Source: Halobacteriales archaeon (GTDB lineage: Archaea > Thermoplasmatota > E2 > JACPAO01 > JAHFTW01). From it: a DNA stretch of 12,443 bases. The position numbers and the translations under genes were made by a program. The notes under the pieces were generated by a model. That model saw only the letters and a program-made list of their open reading frames with translations, had not been told where the DNA came from and made no database searches. The stretch covers positions 1 through 12,443 of the forward strand of contig JAIVGU010000194.1 of assembly GCA_020201445.1 (NCBI GenBank), read 5' to 3'. Below are positions 6,237 to 12,443 of the stretch, one piece after another. The first letter of the stretch is position 1; the number at the start of each line of letters is the position of its first letter.

Positions 6237-7112
6237 CTATGGAGCCGGCTCGGCGCGCAGGATGCCTGACAGGTACTCGCGCAGGCTGGGGGGCGCCCGC
6301 TCGGCCAGCGCCGCCAGTTGGGGGCGCGTGATGAAGCCCACCCGCCACGCCACCTCCTCCAGGCAGGAGACCTTGAGGCCCTGGCGGGTCTCGATGGTGG
6401 CGATGAAGTTCCCCGCGTCGAGGAGCGACTGGTGCGTCCCGGTGTCGAGCCAGGCGGTGCCGCGGCCGAGCTGGATGAGGTGCAGCGCCCCCAGCTCCAG
6501 GTACGCCTTGTTGACGTCGGTGATCTCCAGCTCGCCGCGGGGGGACGGCTTCAGCCGCGCCGCGATGTCGAGCACGCGGTTGTCGTAGATGTAGAGCCCC
6601 GTCACGGCCCAGTTCGACCTGGGCTGCCGCGGCTTCTCCTCCAGGCTGAGCACCTTGCCGGAGGGGTCGACCTCGGCCACGCCGTAGCGCTCGGGGTCGC
6701 GCACGTGGTAGCCGAAGACGGTGGCGCCCCGGTTCGCGGCGGCCGCCGCGCGCAGCGCCGTCCCAAGCCCCTGGCCGTAGAAGATGTTGTCCCCGAGGAC
6801 GAGCGTCACGGCGTCCGTGCCGACGAAGTCGCGCCCGATGAGGAACGCCTGCGCCAGGCCGCCCGGCCGCGGCTGCTCGGCGTAGGAGAGGCGCATCCCG
6901 AGGTCGCGGCCGTCGCCCAGCAGCTCGCGGTAGAGCGGCAGGTCGTGCGGGGTGCTGATGACCAGGACGTCGCGGATGCCCGCCAGCATCAGGATGGAGA
7001 GCGGGTAGTGCACCATCGGCTTGTCGTAGACGGGGAGGAGCTGCTTGCTCACCACCTTGGTCACGGGGTGCAGCCGGGTCCCCGAGCCGCCCGCCAGGAT
7101 GATTCCCTTCAT
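6237..7112 (-). CDS. rmlA: Glucose-1-phosphate thymidylyltransferase
   Basis: A 291-residue cytoplasmic enzyme that makes dTDP-glucose from glucose-1-P and dTTP, the first step to dTDP-L-rhamnose. The signature [13 protein letters not shown] (6-18) with [13 protein letters not shown] (21-33) is diagnostic for the RmlA group, and [12 protein letters not shown] supplies the metal-binding Asp108. [20 protein letters not shown] and [13 protein letters not shown] follow in the expected order. Length matches the short RmlA family (about 290 residues) with no C-terminal extension. It is the last gene of the minus-strand operon. Its ATG overlaps the rmlB stop by 4 bases (ATGA), and GGGGAGG (7117-7123) is a strong Shine-Dalgarno. 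Its reading frame happens to stay open far upstream through rmlB, but the conserved N-terminus fixes the start at 7112. Confidence 0.96.
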   Translation of the reverse strand: MKGIILAGGSGTRLHPVTKVVSKQLLPVYDKPMVHYPLSILMLAGIRDVLVISTPHDLPLYRELLGDGRDLGMRLSYAEQPRPGGLAQAFLIGRDFVGTDAVTLVLGDNIFYGQGLGTALRAAAAANRGATVFGYHVRDPERYGVAEVDPSGKVLSLEEKPRQPRSNWAVTGLYIYDNRVLDIAARLKPSPRGELEITDVNKAYLELGALHLIQLGRGTAWLDTGTHQSLLDAGNFIATIETRQGLKVSCLEEVAWRVGFITRPQLAALAERAPPSLREYLSGILRAEPAP

Positions 7113-8155
7113 GTTGCCTCCCCATGGGCCGCCAGCCAGGAAAGCGTGTCGGCGAACCCCTCGTGGAACTGGGTGCGGGGGGTCCACCCCGTGCCGCGCA
7201 GCTTGGCGTCGTCGAGGCTGTAGCGCCAGTCGTGCCCTGGCCGGTCGGCGACGTAGGCAATGAGGCTCTCCGGCTTCCCCGTGGCGCGCAGCACCTCGCG
7301 CACGACCTCGAGGTTGGTGCGCTCGTCGCGGCCGGCGATGTTGAACACCTCGCCGAAGCGGCGCAGGCCGAGGACGTGCTGGATGGCGGTGGCGTGGTCC
7401 TTGACGTAGAGCCAGTCGCGCACGTTCTTGCCGGTGCCGTAGACGGTCAGGGGCTTGCCGGCGCGTGCCAGGGTGAGCATCTTGGGCAGCAGCTTCTCCG
7501 GGTGCTGGCGCGGCCCGTAGTTGTTGGTGCAGCGTGTCACGGTCGCCTTGAGGCCGTAGGTGTTGTGGTGCGCCAGGACGAGCAGGTCGGAGCCGGCCTT
7601 GCTGGCGGCGTAGGGGCTGCCCGGGTGGTAGGGGTCGCCCTCGCGGAACGAGCCCTCCTTGATGCTGCCGTACACCTCGTCGGTGCTGACGTGCAGGACC
7701 TGCGGCACGTCGTGGCGCCTCGCGACGTCCAGCAGGACCTGCGTGCCCAGGACGTTGGTGCGGACGAAGACGTCGCCGCTCTCGATGCTGCGGTCGACGT
7801 GGCTCTCGGCGGCGAAGTGGACGATGGCGTCGGGCGCAAACGCCTTCACCGCCGCCGCCAGCGCGGGGGCGTCGCAGATGTCGGTCTTGCTGAAGCGGTA
7901 CTGCTTGAGGTGGTCGACGCCCTTGAGGTAGGCGGGGTTGCCGGCGTAGGTCAGGGCGTCGACGTTGAGCACCTGGAGGTCCGGGTCCGACTCGCTGGCC
8001 GGGTAGCGCGCCTGGTCGGGGCAGCACGGGGCGGGGGCGCCGCCGTGGGCGTGCAGCAGGTGGTGGATGTGGTTGCTGCCGATGAAGCCGGCTCCGCCCG
8101 TGACGAGAATGCGTTTGGCCTTGCTGGCGGCGGGGGGTTTCGTTGTGGTTGTCAT
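7109..8155 (-). CDS. rmlB: dTDP-glucose 4,6-dehydratase
   Basis: A 348-residue extended short-chain dehydrogenase that uses bound NAD+ to convert dTDP-glucose to dTDP-4-keto-6-deoxyglucose. Visible elements are the nucleotide-binding GGAGFIGSN (20-28), LTYAGN (68-73), [10 protein letters not shown], the catalytic Thr158-Asp159-Glu160 in VSTDEVYGS, Tyr182 and Lys186 in YAASK, and [15 protein letters not shown]. The first 14 residues are a Lys/Thr/Ala-rich extension. Between the first helix and the NAD-adenine loop (about residues 38-58) there is an insertion containing a Cys-Cys pair (PAPCCPDQ) that I do not recognise from typical RmlB proteins. Its stop overlaps the rmlA start by 4 bases, and its own ATG overlaps the rmlD stop by 4 bases. 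GGGGGA (8162-8167) serves as ribosome site. Confidence 0.96.
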   Translation of the reverse strand: MTTTTKPPAASKAKRILVTGGAGFIGSNHIHHLLHAHGGAPAPCCPDQARYPASESDPDLQVLNVDALTYAGNPAYLKGVDHLKQYRFSKTDICDAPALAAAVKAFAPDAIVHFAAESHVDRSIESGDVFVRTNVLGTQVLLDVARRHDVPQVLHVSTDEVYGSIKEGSFREGDPYHPGSPYAASKAGSDLLVLAHHNTYGLKATVTRCTNNYGPRQHPEKLLPKMLTLARAGKPLTVYGTGKNVRDWLYVKDHATAIQHVLGLRRFGEVFNIAGRDERTNLEVVREVLRATGKPESLIAYVADRPGHDWRYSLDDAKLRGTGWTPRTQFHEGFADTLSWLAAHGEAT

Positions 8156-9021
8156 GGTGCGTCCCCCAGCGTGTCAAGCGCCGCGTCGAAGCCGAGCGGC
8201 GGGCAGAGGCGGGCGATTTTTGCGGTCGAGAGGCTGGAGTCGCGCGGCCGCGGGGCCGTCCAGGGGAGGTCGTCCATGGAGACGCGCTGCAGGGGGGCCG
8301 GGTCGAGGCCGAAGTGGGCGGCGATGCGCTGCGCCATCTCCAGGCGGCTCAGGCGCTCGGCGCCGGCGGTGTGGTAGACGCCGGACGCGCCCGCCTCGAC
8401 CAGGGCGAGCACCTGGCGGGCGAGGTCGTCGGCCGCCGTCGGCGTGACCCACTGGTCGTGGACCGCCTTGACCGGCTTGCCCGCGGCGAGCGACCGCTGC
8501 ACCCACAGCACGAAGTTGTTGCGGGTGGGGCTGAACACGACCGACGTGCGCGCGACGCAGACGGACGGCAACGCGGCCTGCGCCAGCCGCTCCCCCTCCA
8601 GCTTGCTGCGCCCGTAGGCGTTGAGCGGGTGGGTCGCGTCCGTCTCGCGGTAGTCCCCCTTGCGGCCGTCGAACACGTAGTCGGTGGAGACGAGGACCAT
8701 GCGCGCCCCCCGCCGCGCCGCGGCGGCCGCCAGGTTCGCGCTCCCCACCGCGTTGACCGCGTGCGCCCGGGCCGGGTCGCGCTCGCAGCCGTCCACGTCG
8801 GTCATCGCGGCGGCGTGGACGACCCAGTCGGGGGCGTGCGCCTGCAGCGCGGCGTCGACGGCGGCGGCGTCCTCGATGGGCAACTCGGCGTGGCCGGGGA
8901 GGCGCAGGGCGTGGCGGCCGGCCTGGCGCAGGAACGCCTGCCCGAACTGGCCGCTGCCGCCCGTCACCAGGATGCGCAGGGTGCGGCCCTCGGCGGCGGG
9001 CTGGGGGGAGAGCGAGCGCAT
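8152..9021 (-). CDS. rmlD: dTDP-4-dehydrorhamnose reductase
   Basis: A 289-residue NAD(P)H-dependent short-chain dehydrogenase that performs the last step, reducing dTDP-4-keto-rhamnose to dTDP-L-rhamnose. It shows [12 protein letters not shown] (17-28) for cofactor binding, [12 protein letters not shown] (69-80), the catalytic VSTDYVFDG (111-119) and YGRSK (136-140). The later segments SGVYHTAG and RPRDSSLST are typical of RmlD. The N-terminal 14 residues before the first strand are a non-conserved extension. ATG 9021 is 1 base from the rmlC stop, and GGTGGTGA, just upstream, overlaps that stop and could pair with 16S rRNA. The gene order rmlC-rmlD-rmlB-rmlA with overlapping ends suggests a single co-translated operon. 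Confidence 0.95.
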   Translation of the reverse strand: MRSLSPQPAAEGRTLRILVTGGSGQFGQAFLRQAGRHALRLPGHAELPIEDAAAVDAALQAHAPDWVVHAAAMTDVDGCERDPARAHAVNAVGSANLAAAAARRGARMVLVSTDYVFDGRKGDYRETDATHPLNAYGRSKLEGERLAQAALPSVCVARTSVVFSPTRNNFVLWVQRSLAAGKPVKAVHDQWVTPTAADDLARQVLALVEAGASGVYHTAGAERLSRLEMAQRIAAHFGLDPAPLQRVSMDDLPWTAPRPRDSSLSTAKIARLCPPLGFDAALDTLGDAP

Positions 9022-9022
9022 C

Positions 9023-9583
9023 TCACCACCCCGCCGGGAGGCGGTCCGGCGCCCACGCCGGGGCGGCGGCGTCCTTGGGCGCGACGAGCGGCTCTGCGAC
9101 GGGCCAGCGGATGCCGATGGCGGGGTCGTCCCAGCGCAGAGCGCCCTCGGCGGCGGGCGTGTACTCGGCGCCGCTCACCTTGTAGGCGACTTCGGTGTCA
9201 TCCTCCAGGGTGCAGTAGCCGTGCGCGAAGCCAGGGGGAATCCAGAGCATGCGGCCGGTGGCGGCGTCCAGGTCGACGGCGTGCCAGCGGCCCCGCGTCG
9301 GGCCGGGGCGCAGGTCCACCGCCACGTCGAAGGCGCGGCCCCGCACGCAGCGCACCAGCTTGCCCTGGGCGTGCGGCGGCGCCTGGAAGTGCAGGCCGCG
9401 CAGCGTCCCCCGCGCCGGGTTGGCGGCCGTGTTGTCCTGCACGAACGGCCCCGCGATGCCGTGGCGCGCGAACTCCGACGCCTTCCAGGTCTCCAGGAAG
9501 CGGCCGCGGGCGTCGGCGAAGGCGTGCGGCTCCACGACGACGAGGCCGGGCAGGGCGGGGACGGGGTGGAAGGTGAACGGCAC
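9023..9583 (-). CDS. rmlC: dTDP-4-dehydrorhamnose 3,5-epimerase
   Basis: A 186-residue cupin-fold enzyme, usually dimeric, that epimerises C3 and C5 of the keto-sugar made by RmlB before reduction by RmlD. Diagnostic motifs are ARGRFLETWK (25-34), FVQDNTA (47-53), TLRGLHFQ with the catalytic His65, GKLVRCVRGRAFDVAVDLR, LWIPPGFAHGYCTLEDD, and ALRWDDPAIGIRWP near the C-terminus. A Tyr in GAEYTP lies where the family's general acid is expected. The start is GTG, 1 base after the stop of the upstream glycosyltransferase, with AGGAG (9591-9595) 7 bases upstream, encoded within the last codons of that gene. Length is normal for the family. Confidence 0.96.
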   Translation of the reverse strand: MPFTFHPVPALPGLVVVEPHAFADARGRFLETWKASEFARHGIAGPFVQDNTAANPARGTLRGLHFQAPPHAQGKLVRCVRGRAFDVAVDLRPGPTRGRWHAVDLDAATGRMLWIPPGFAHGYCTLEDDTEVAYKVSGAEYTPAAEGALRWDDPAIGIRWPVAEPLVAPKDAAAPAWAPDRLPAGW

Positions 9584-9584
9584 G

Positions 9585-10478
9585 CTACGGCTCCTGGGCG
9601 GAACGCTCGATGATGCGCGGCAGGATGTTGAACAGCAGCCCGGCGAACAGGCCGAGGATGCCCGCCAGCGCGGCGAACATCGCCACCATGAACCAGCCGA
9701 TCGACACGTTGCCCGTGCGGTCGGAGACGAGCAGCAGGTACGCGCCCCCCGCGACGCCCGCCAGCAGCGCCACGAAGCCCGGCACCCCCAGGAACAGCAG
9801 CGGGTGCTGCACGCCGACGGCCACCAGCAGGTCGTTGAGGACCCCGGAGGCGTGCTTGACGGGGCTCTGCGTCGAGGAGTCCACGTCGTAGCGGCAGTGG
9901 ATGCGGGTCTCGCCGATGCGCAGCCCCGCCGCGTGGGCGTCGATGAGGAGCTGCGACTCGACGGAGAAGCCGGCCTGCCGCGGCGCGATGGCCTCCAGCG
10001 CCTTGCGGGAGTAGGCGCGGAAGCCGCTCTGCGAGTCGGTCAGCTTCGGCCCCGCCGCGCCCCCCTCGGAGGCCATTGCGGTGCCGTAGTCCAGCACCCG
10101 CTTGCCCACCTTGCGCCACAGCGGCATCTGCGTCGCCTCGCCCCAGCGCGCGCCAATGACCATGTCCGCCTCCCGCAGCTTGGCCAGGACCTGGGGAATC
10201 TCCTCGGCGTCGTGCTGCCCGTCGCCGTCCAGCACCACGAGCGCGTCGAAGCCGTGCGCCCGCGCGTGCGCCCACAGCGTCCGGTACGCCTCGCCCTTGC
10301 CCCGGTTCCCCTTGTGGCGCAGCACCGTCGCGCCAGCCAGGCGGGCCACCTCGCCGGTGCCGTCGGCGGAGCCGTCGTCCACCACCACGACCTCCTCGAC
10401 GTGGCGGCGCGCCCGCAGCACGACGGAGCCGATGGCCACCTCCTCGTTCAGGCACGGAATGGCGCAGAGGACGCGCAA
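9585..10478 (-). CDS. GT2-family glycosyltransferase with two C-terminal membrane helices (DPM1/AglJ-like)
   Basis: A 297-residue membrane-associated glycosyltransferase, probably transferring a sugar from a nucleotide sugar to a polyprenyl (dolichyl) phosphate or a lipid-linked glycan. The GT-A domain has IPCLNEE (7-13), VVDDGSADGT (32-41), HKGNRGKGEA and the metal-binding LDGDGQHD (83-90). TDSQSGFRAYSRKALE is typical of the dolichyl-phosphate mannose/glucose synthase group. Two hydrophobic helices follow at about 222-250 and 262-284, as in archaeal Agl-type enzymes. It heads the stretch leading into rmlC-D-B-A, so its product may receive or precede rhamnose; sugar specificity cannot be read from sequence. 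The start is TTG 10478, the only common start codon after an in-frame stop at about 10505-10507. A TTAAAA box (10504-10509) lies about 28 bases upstream and there is no Shine-Dalgarno, which fits a leaderless transcript. The CTG nine codons in from that stop is a less likely alternative. Confidence 0.9.
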   Translation of the reverse strand: MRVLCAIPCLNEEVAIGSVVLRARRHVEEVVVVDDGSADGTGEVARLAGATVLRHKGNRGKGEAYRTLWAHARAHGFDALVVLDGDGQHDAEEIPQVLAKLREADMVIGARWGEATQMPLWRKVGKRVLDYGTAMASEGGAAGPKLTDSQSGFRAYSRKALEAIAPRQAGFSVESQLLIDAHAAGLRIGETRIHCRYDVDSSTQSPVKHASGVLNDLLVAVGVQHPLLFLGVPGFVALLAGVAGGAYLLLVSDRTGNVSIGWFMVAMFAALAGILGLFAGLLFNILPRIIERSAQEP

Positions 10479-10481
10479 GGC

Positions 10482-10509
10482 GGCCTTGCAGGCCAGGAGA
10501 GGGTTTTAA
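10482..10509 (-). promoter_or_regulatory. Promoter of the glycosyltransferase-rml operon with a palindromic operator candidate
   Basis: Read on the minus strand, TTAAAA (10509-10504) is the best TATA-like box in this GC-rich stretch and is centred about 28 bases before the TTG start at 10478. Between box and start lies a perfect inverted repeat GGCCT-TGC-AGGCC (10482-10494). A protein bound there would block transcription initiation. The box is itself part of a GGGTT-TT-AACCC palindrome (10501-10512). Confidence 0.45.
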
Positions 10510-10530
10510 CCCGAATGGACGGCGTTTCCA

Positions 10531-10552
10531 GGCGCAACCCCTTGGCAGCGCC
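10531..10552 (-). terminator. Hairpin at the end of the rhomboid gene
   Basis: GGCGC (10531-10535) and GCGCC (10548-10552) form a perfect 5-bp stem around a 12-base loop that starts in the rhomboid stop codon. No T-run follows on the minus strand. It may mark the end of the rhomboid transcript before the glycosyltransferase promoter, but evidence is only structural. Confidence 0.25.
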
Positions 10553-11268
10553 TAGCCCCGGGTGAGGCGCAGGCCGCGCCGCTTGAGGTCCTGCTTGACG
10601 TAGGCGCCATAGCCGAGGCCGAGCGCCATGCCGGACAGGTGCGCGATGTTGCCCACCGGGCTGTAGGGGTTCAGCACGCCCAGGACGTCGAGCGCCGCGT
10701 AGAGGATGCCGGCGATCCACATCGGCACCGGCACGATGCCGTAGATGAAGATGCGCTCCTTGGGCAGCAGCACCATCACCACGCCGAAGAGCGCCATCAG
10801 CGCGCCCGAGGCGCCCAGCGCGCCGCCGCCGTGCCCCAGCGCCGCGGAGAGGTGGACCTGCGCGATGCCCGAGACGGCGCCCGCCACGAGGAACAGGACG
10901 AGGTAGCGGCGGGTCCCGACGATGCGCTCGACCAGCGGGCCGAAGAAGAACAGGAACAGGCCGTTGAACAGCAGGTGGGAGATGTTGCGGGGGTCGTGGG
11001 CCAGCGTGCTGGTGACGAGCGTCCAGGGGCGGGAGGGCCAGTCCGTGTTGATGACGAACCCGTAGGCGGTGGCGCTGGTGGTGCCGCCGGCGTAGCTGAC
11101 CGGCTGGGGCAGCAGGAGCAGCTCCAGCACCCACACGCCCACGATGGTGCCCAGCAGGGCGTAGGTCCCGACGGGGCGCGCCGGCCGGGGCGGCGGCGCC
11201 TGGGGTGCCGCCCGCTCCCAGACACGCTCGTGGATGGCCACGCCGCCGGGCAACCCCGGGACGCTCAT
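10552..11268 (-). CDS. Rhomboid-family intramembrane serine protease
   Basis: A 238-residue polytopic membrane protease expected to cleave transmembrane segments of other membrane proteins within the bilayer. The rhomboid signatures are present: HLLFN (98-102) for the oxyanion-side His/Asn, GASGALMALF with the nucleophile Ser154, and NIAHLSGMALGLGYG with the catalytic His210. Hydrophobic segments lie at about 34-54, 97-113, 121-140, 150-168, 172-197 and 205-222, matching the six-helix core. The first 33 residues are a cytoplasmic Pro/Arg-rich tail. I use ATG 11268 (MSVPGLPGG) because the reading frame continues far upstream in non-conserved sequence that overlaps the divergent gene. A GGAAGGGAAG stretch precedes it. 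It lies 73 bases upstream of the glycosyltransferase on the same strand and diverges from the winged-helix gene. Substrates are unknown; the neighbouring single-pass surface proteins are obvious but untested candidates. Confidence 0.93.
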   Translation of the reverse strand: MSVPGLPGGVAIHERVWERAAPQAPPPRPARPVGTYALLGTIVGVWVLELLLLPQPVSYAGGTTSATAYGFVINTDWPSRPWTLVTSTLAHDPRNISHLLFNGLFLFFFGPLVERIVGTRRYLVLFLVAGAVSGIAQVHLSAALGHGGGALGASGALMALFGVVMVLLPKERIFIYGIVPVPMWIAGILYAALDVLGVLNPYSPVGNIAHLSGMALGLGYGAYVKQDLKRRGLRLTRG

Positions 11269-11331
11269 GACGCTTCCCTTCCCCCCTCGCTCCTCTCCTG
11301 GGGAGGGAACGCTTTTCTGCGCGGTCCCCGC

Positions 11332-11682
11332 ATGGTCGCCGTGGGGGAGTACGAGTTCCTGCACTTCCCGGCCGACGCGGTCCAGGTCGACCCCGTGCGC
11401 TTCGGCAAGCTGCCGGAGTCGGCGCGCGCCGTCTTCGAGGCGGTCAAGCAGCTTGGCCCGCTCACCCACGCCGACCTGCGCGCGAGGACGGGGATGCCGG
11501 CGCGCACCATCCGCTTCGCCGTGGCGCGGCTGAAGGAGGGCGGCTTCCTCGACGTGCGGTGCAGCCTGCGCGACTGCCGCACCTGCTACTTCTTCGTCAA
11601 CAAGCGCTGCGTCGGGCTGGCCGCGCTGGAGGAGGCGCGCCGCCGGGCGGAGCTGTCGGGGAAGCTCGTCGAGCCTGCGTAG
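11332..11682 (+). CDS. Small winged-helix DNA-binding protein with a four-cysteine cluster
   Basis: A 116-residue protein predicted to be a MarR/TrmB-like archaeal winged-helix regulator. After a 25-residue N-terminus, residues about 28-76 form a helix-turn-helix: PESARAVFEAVKQLG, then LTHADLRARTGMPARTIRF as helix-turn-recognition helix, then AVARLKEGGFLDVR as the wing. The C-terminal part has cysteines at 77, 82, 85 and 93 (Cys-x4-Cys-x2-Cys-x7-Cys), which could bind zinc or an iron-sulphur cluster. It could also form a redox disulphide switch. The ATG start is the last before the conserved region. The Shine-Dalgarno-like GGGGAGGG is 24 bases upstream, too far to act as a standard site. It is divergent from the rhomboid gene with only 63 bases between starts, so it may regulate that gene. 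DNA binding is inferred from the fold; metal or redox sensing is a hypothesis. Confidence 0.75.
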   Translation: MVAVGEYEFLHFPADAVQVDPVRFGKLPESARAVFEAVKQLGPLTHADLRARTGMPARTIRFAVARLKEGGFLDVRCSLRDCRTCYFFVNKRCVGLAALEEARRRAELSGKLVEPA

Positions 11683-11697
11683 CCGCTCTCCGCCGGA

Positions 11698-11741
11698 CCG
11701 CGAAGGACGCGAAGCGTGGAACGAACGGTCGTTTTTCGCGG
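11698..11741 (+). terminator. Inverted repeat with T-run after the winged-helix gene
   Basis: CCGCGAA (11698-11704) and TTCGCGG (11735-11741) are perfect 7-base arms enclosing 30 bases. T5 at 11732-11736 is the longest T-run in this gap and overlaps the right arm. Archaeal termination often uses T-runs downstream of genes, so this may end the winged-helix transcript. The rest of the 121-base gap before the lipoprotein gene shows only a short CGCGAAGG/CGCGAAGC direct repeat. Confidence 0.3.
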
Positions 11742-11803
11742 GTTTCACGGTTGCTGGCTGCGCGTCGGCAAAGGTGAAGACCTGCCCTCAGCGTCCGCCA
11801 AGC

Positions 11804-12443
11804 ATGCGCGCCCCCCTCGCGTTGGCGTTCCTCCTGCTGCTCTCCGGCTGCGTCCAGGTGCAGGACCCGGGCCTGCCCCCCGCCGGGCCGGGCGGCGACG
11901 TGGTCAAGCTGGCGTTCCTGCCGCCGGTCCGCCTCGCCTGCCGCCTGGAGGACCCGGTCAGCAACCTGCAGGACCAGGCGCAGGGCTCCTGCGGCGCGTT
12001 CGGCGAGCCGGTCATCGAGGTGGCCGGCGACGGGACGGTGTGGGCCTCCGCGACCTGCTGCGTCGGCCGCAGCCCGCCCATCTGGGTCAGCCGCGACGGC
12101 GGCAGGAGCTTCCACCTGCTGCCGTTCGCCGACCGCACGGGCCTGGTGCGCGACGCCTTCGGCATCGAGGGGGACTTCGCCATCGACGACGCCGGCAACG
12201 TGTTCTTCTTCGACATCTCCGCCGCCACGACCTACTTCACCAAGTACCGCGGCGACGGCACGCACGTCTTCACCAAGGCCGACGCGTTCCCACCGCTGGT
12301 GGACCGGCCGTGGGTGCGCGCCGGCAAGGCGGACGAAGTGTGGGTGTTCTACAACACCGGCTCCGCGACCAACCTCTACCACAGCACCGACGGCGGCCTG
12401 ACGTGGAGCCTGCTGCCCACCGGCTTCGAGTGCGGCCTCATGG
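11804..12443 (+). CDS. Asp-box (sialidase/BNR-like) lipoprotein, 3' end beyond the window
   Basis: The frame is open from ATG 11804 to the window edge (213 codons visible), so the gene is cut by the boundary. The N-terminus MRAPLALAFLLLLSGC is a lipoprotein signal peptide with lipobox LSGC and lipidated Cys16. After a Pro/Gly-rich spacer the protein shows beta-propeller features with two Asp-box motifs, SRDGGRSF (about 96) and STDGGLTW (about 194). It also has a DRPWVRAG stretch seen in sialidase/BNR-repeat proteins. Several further cysteines (about 46, 63, 84 and 85) suggest disulphides in an extracellular domain. Such proteins act as glycan-binding or glycosidase-like surface proteins, but the catalytic Arg triad and Tyr of true sialidases cannot be assessed from this fragment. 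No good ribosome site or TATA box is evident. It may take part in the same surface-glycan biology as its neighbours. Confidence 0.8.
   Translation, partial: MRAPLALAFLLLLSGCVQVQDPGLPPAGPGGDVVKLAFLPPVRLACRLEDPVSNLQDQAQGSCGAFGEPVIEVAGDGTVWASATCCVGRSPPIWVSRDGGRSFHLLPFADRTGLVRDAFGIEGDFAIDDAGNVFFFDISAATTYFTKYRGDGTHVFTKADAFPPLVDRPWVRAGKADEVWVFYNTGSATNLYHSTDGGLTWSLLPTGFECGLM

Noticed and set aside
6237..8177. Apparent 646-residue fusion extending RmlA upstream through rmlB
   Set aside because: The RmlA frame stays open by GC bias, but rmlB is encoded there in another frame with all catalytic motifs. RmlA also has its own start with a strong ribosome site and a 4-base overlap.
10639..11682. 347-residue version of the winged-helix protein
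   Set aside because: The upstream part is antisense to the rhomboid gene and has no domain; ATG 11332 starts just before the conserved region.
10552..11748. 398-residue version of the rhomboid protein
   Set aside because: The extra 160 N-terminal residues are low-complexity and antisense to the winged-helix gene; ATG 11268 gives a normal rhomboid length.

Overview
The window comes from a very GC-rich genome and looks archaeal, probably a high-GC euryarchaeon such as a Thermoplasmatota lineage. The clues are an archaeal type IV pilin with the AVSPIIG start, a secreted beta-propeller/CARDB protein with a Gly-rich C-terminal membrane tail, and several genes whose AT-rich promoter-like box sits about 26 bases before the start codon, as expected for leaderless archaeal mRNAs. 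The lineage is an inference, because no rRNA or other phylogenetic marker is present. Coding density is high and the largest gap between genes is about 160 bases. Many long antisense reading frames are side effects of the GC content.

Left part (1-2942, plus strand): a surface module. An archaeal pilin (96-551) is followed after 7 bases by a pilin-like paralog (559-1137). The paralog carries a charged, probably coiled-coil cytoplasmic N-terminus, and both proteins keep two cysteines exactly 31 residues apart. A secreted PQQ-type beta-propeller/CARDB protein follows (1188-2942). Pilin and propeller genes share an 11-base element (GCCCCTTATCT) at exactly the same distance from their start codons.

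Middle (3101-6172, plus strand): amino-sugar nucleotide supply. It has a sugar-1-phosphate nucleotidylyltransferase with a hexapeptide beta-helix (GlmU-like) and glucosamine-6-phosphate synthase (GlmS). Variants of a short GATTYCA motif recur in both upstream gaps.

Right-middle (6237-11268, minus strand, convergent with glmS): a tight run reading rhomboid protease, GT2 glycosyltransferase with C-terminal membrane helices, rmlC, rmlD, rmlB, rmlA. The four rml genes with a nucleotidyltransferase step make dTDP-L-rhamnose from glucose-1-phosphate. Neighbouring genes from the glycosyltransferase onward overlap by 4 bases or are separated by 1, so they are almost certainly one transcript. Internal genes have clear Shine-Dalgarno sequences.

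Right end (11332-12443, plus strand): a small winged-helix protein with four clustered cysteines, divergent from the rhomboid gene, then the 5' part of a lipoprotein with Asp-box (sialidase/BNR-type) repeats that runs off the window.

Together the window reads as a cell-envelope locus: pilus-like surface proteins, the nucleotide sugars (UDP-GlcNAc type and dTDP-rhamnose) needed to glycosylate them or build a surface polysaccharide, a membrane glycosyltransferase, and an intramembrane protease. I found no CRISPR array, tRNA, rRNA, transposon or defence genes. The most unusual items are the pilin/pilin-like pair, the shared promoter element, the four-cysteine winged-helix protein and the repeated intergenic motif.
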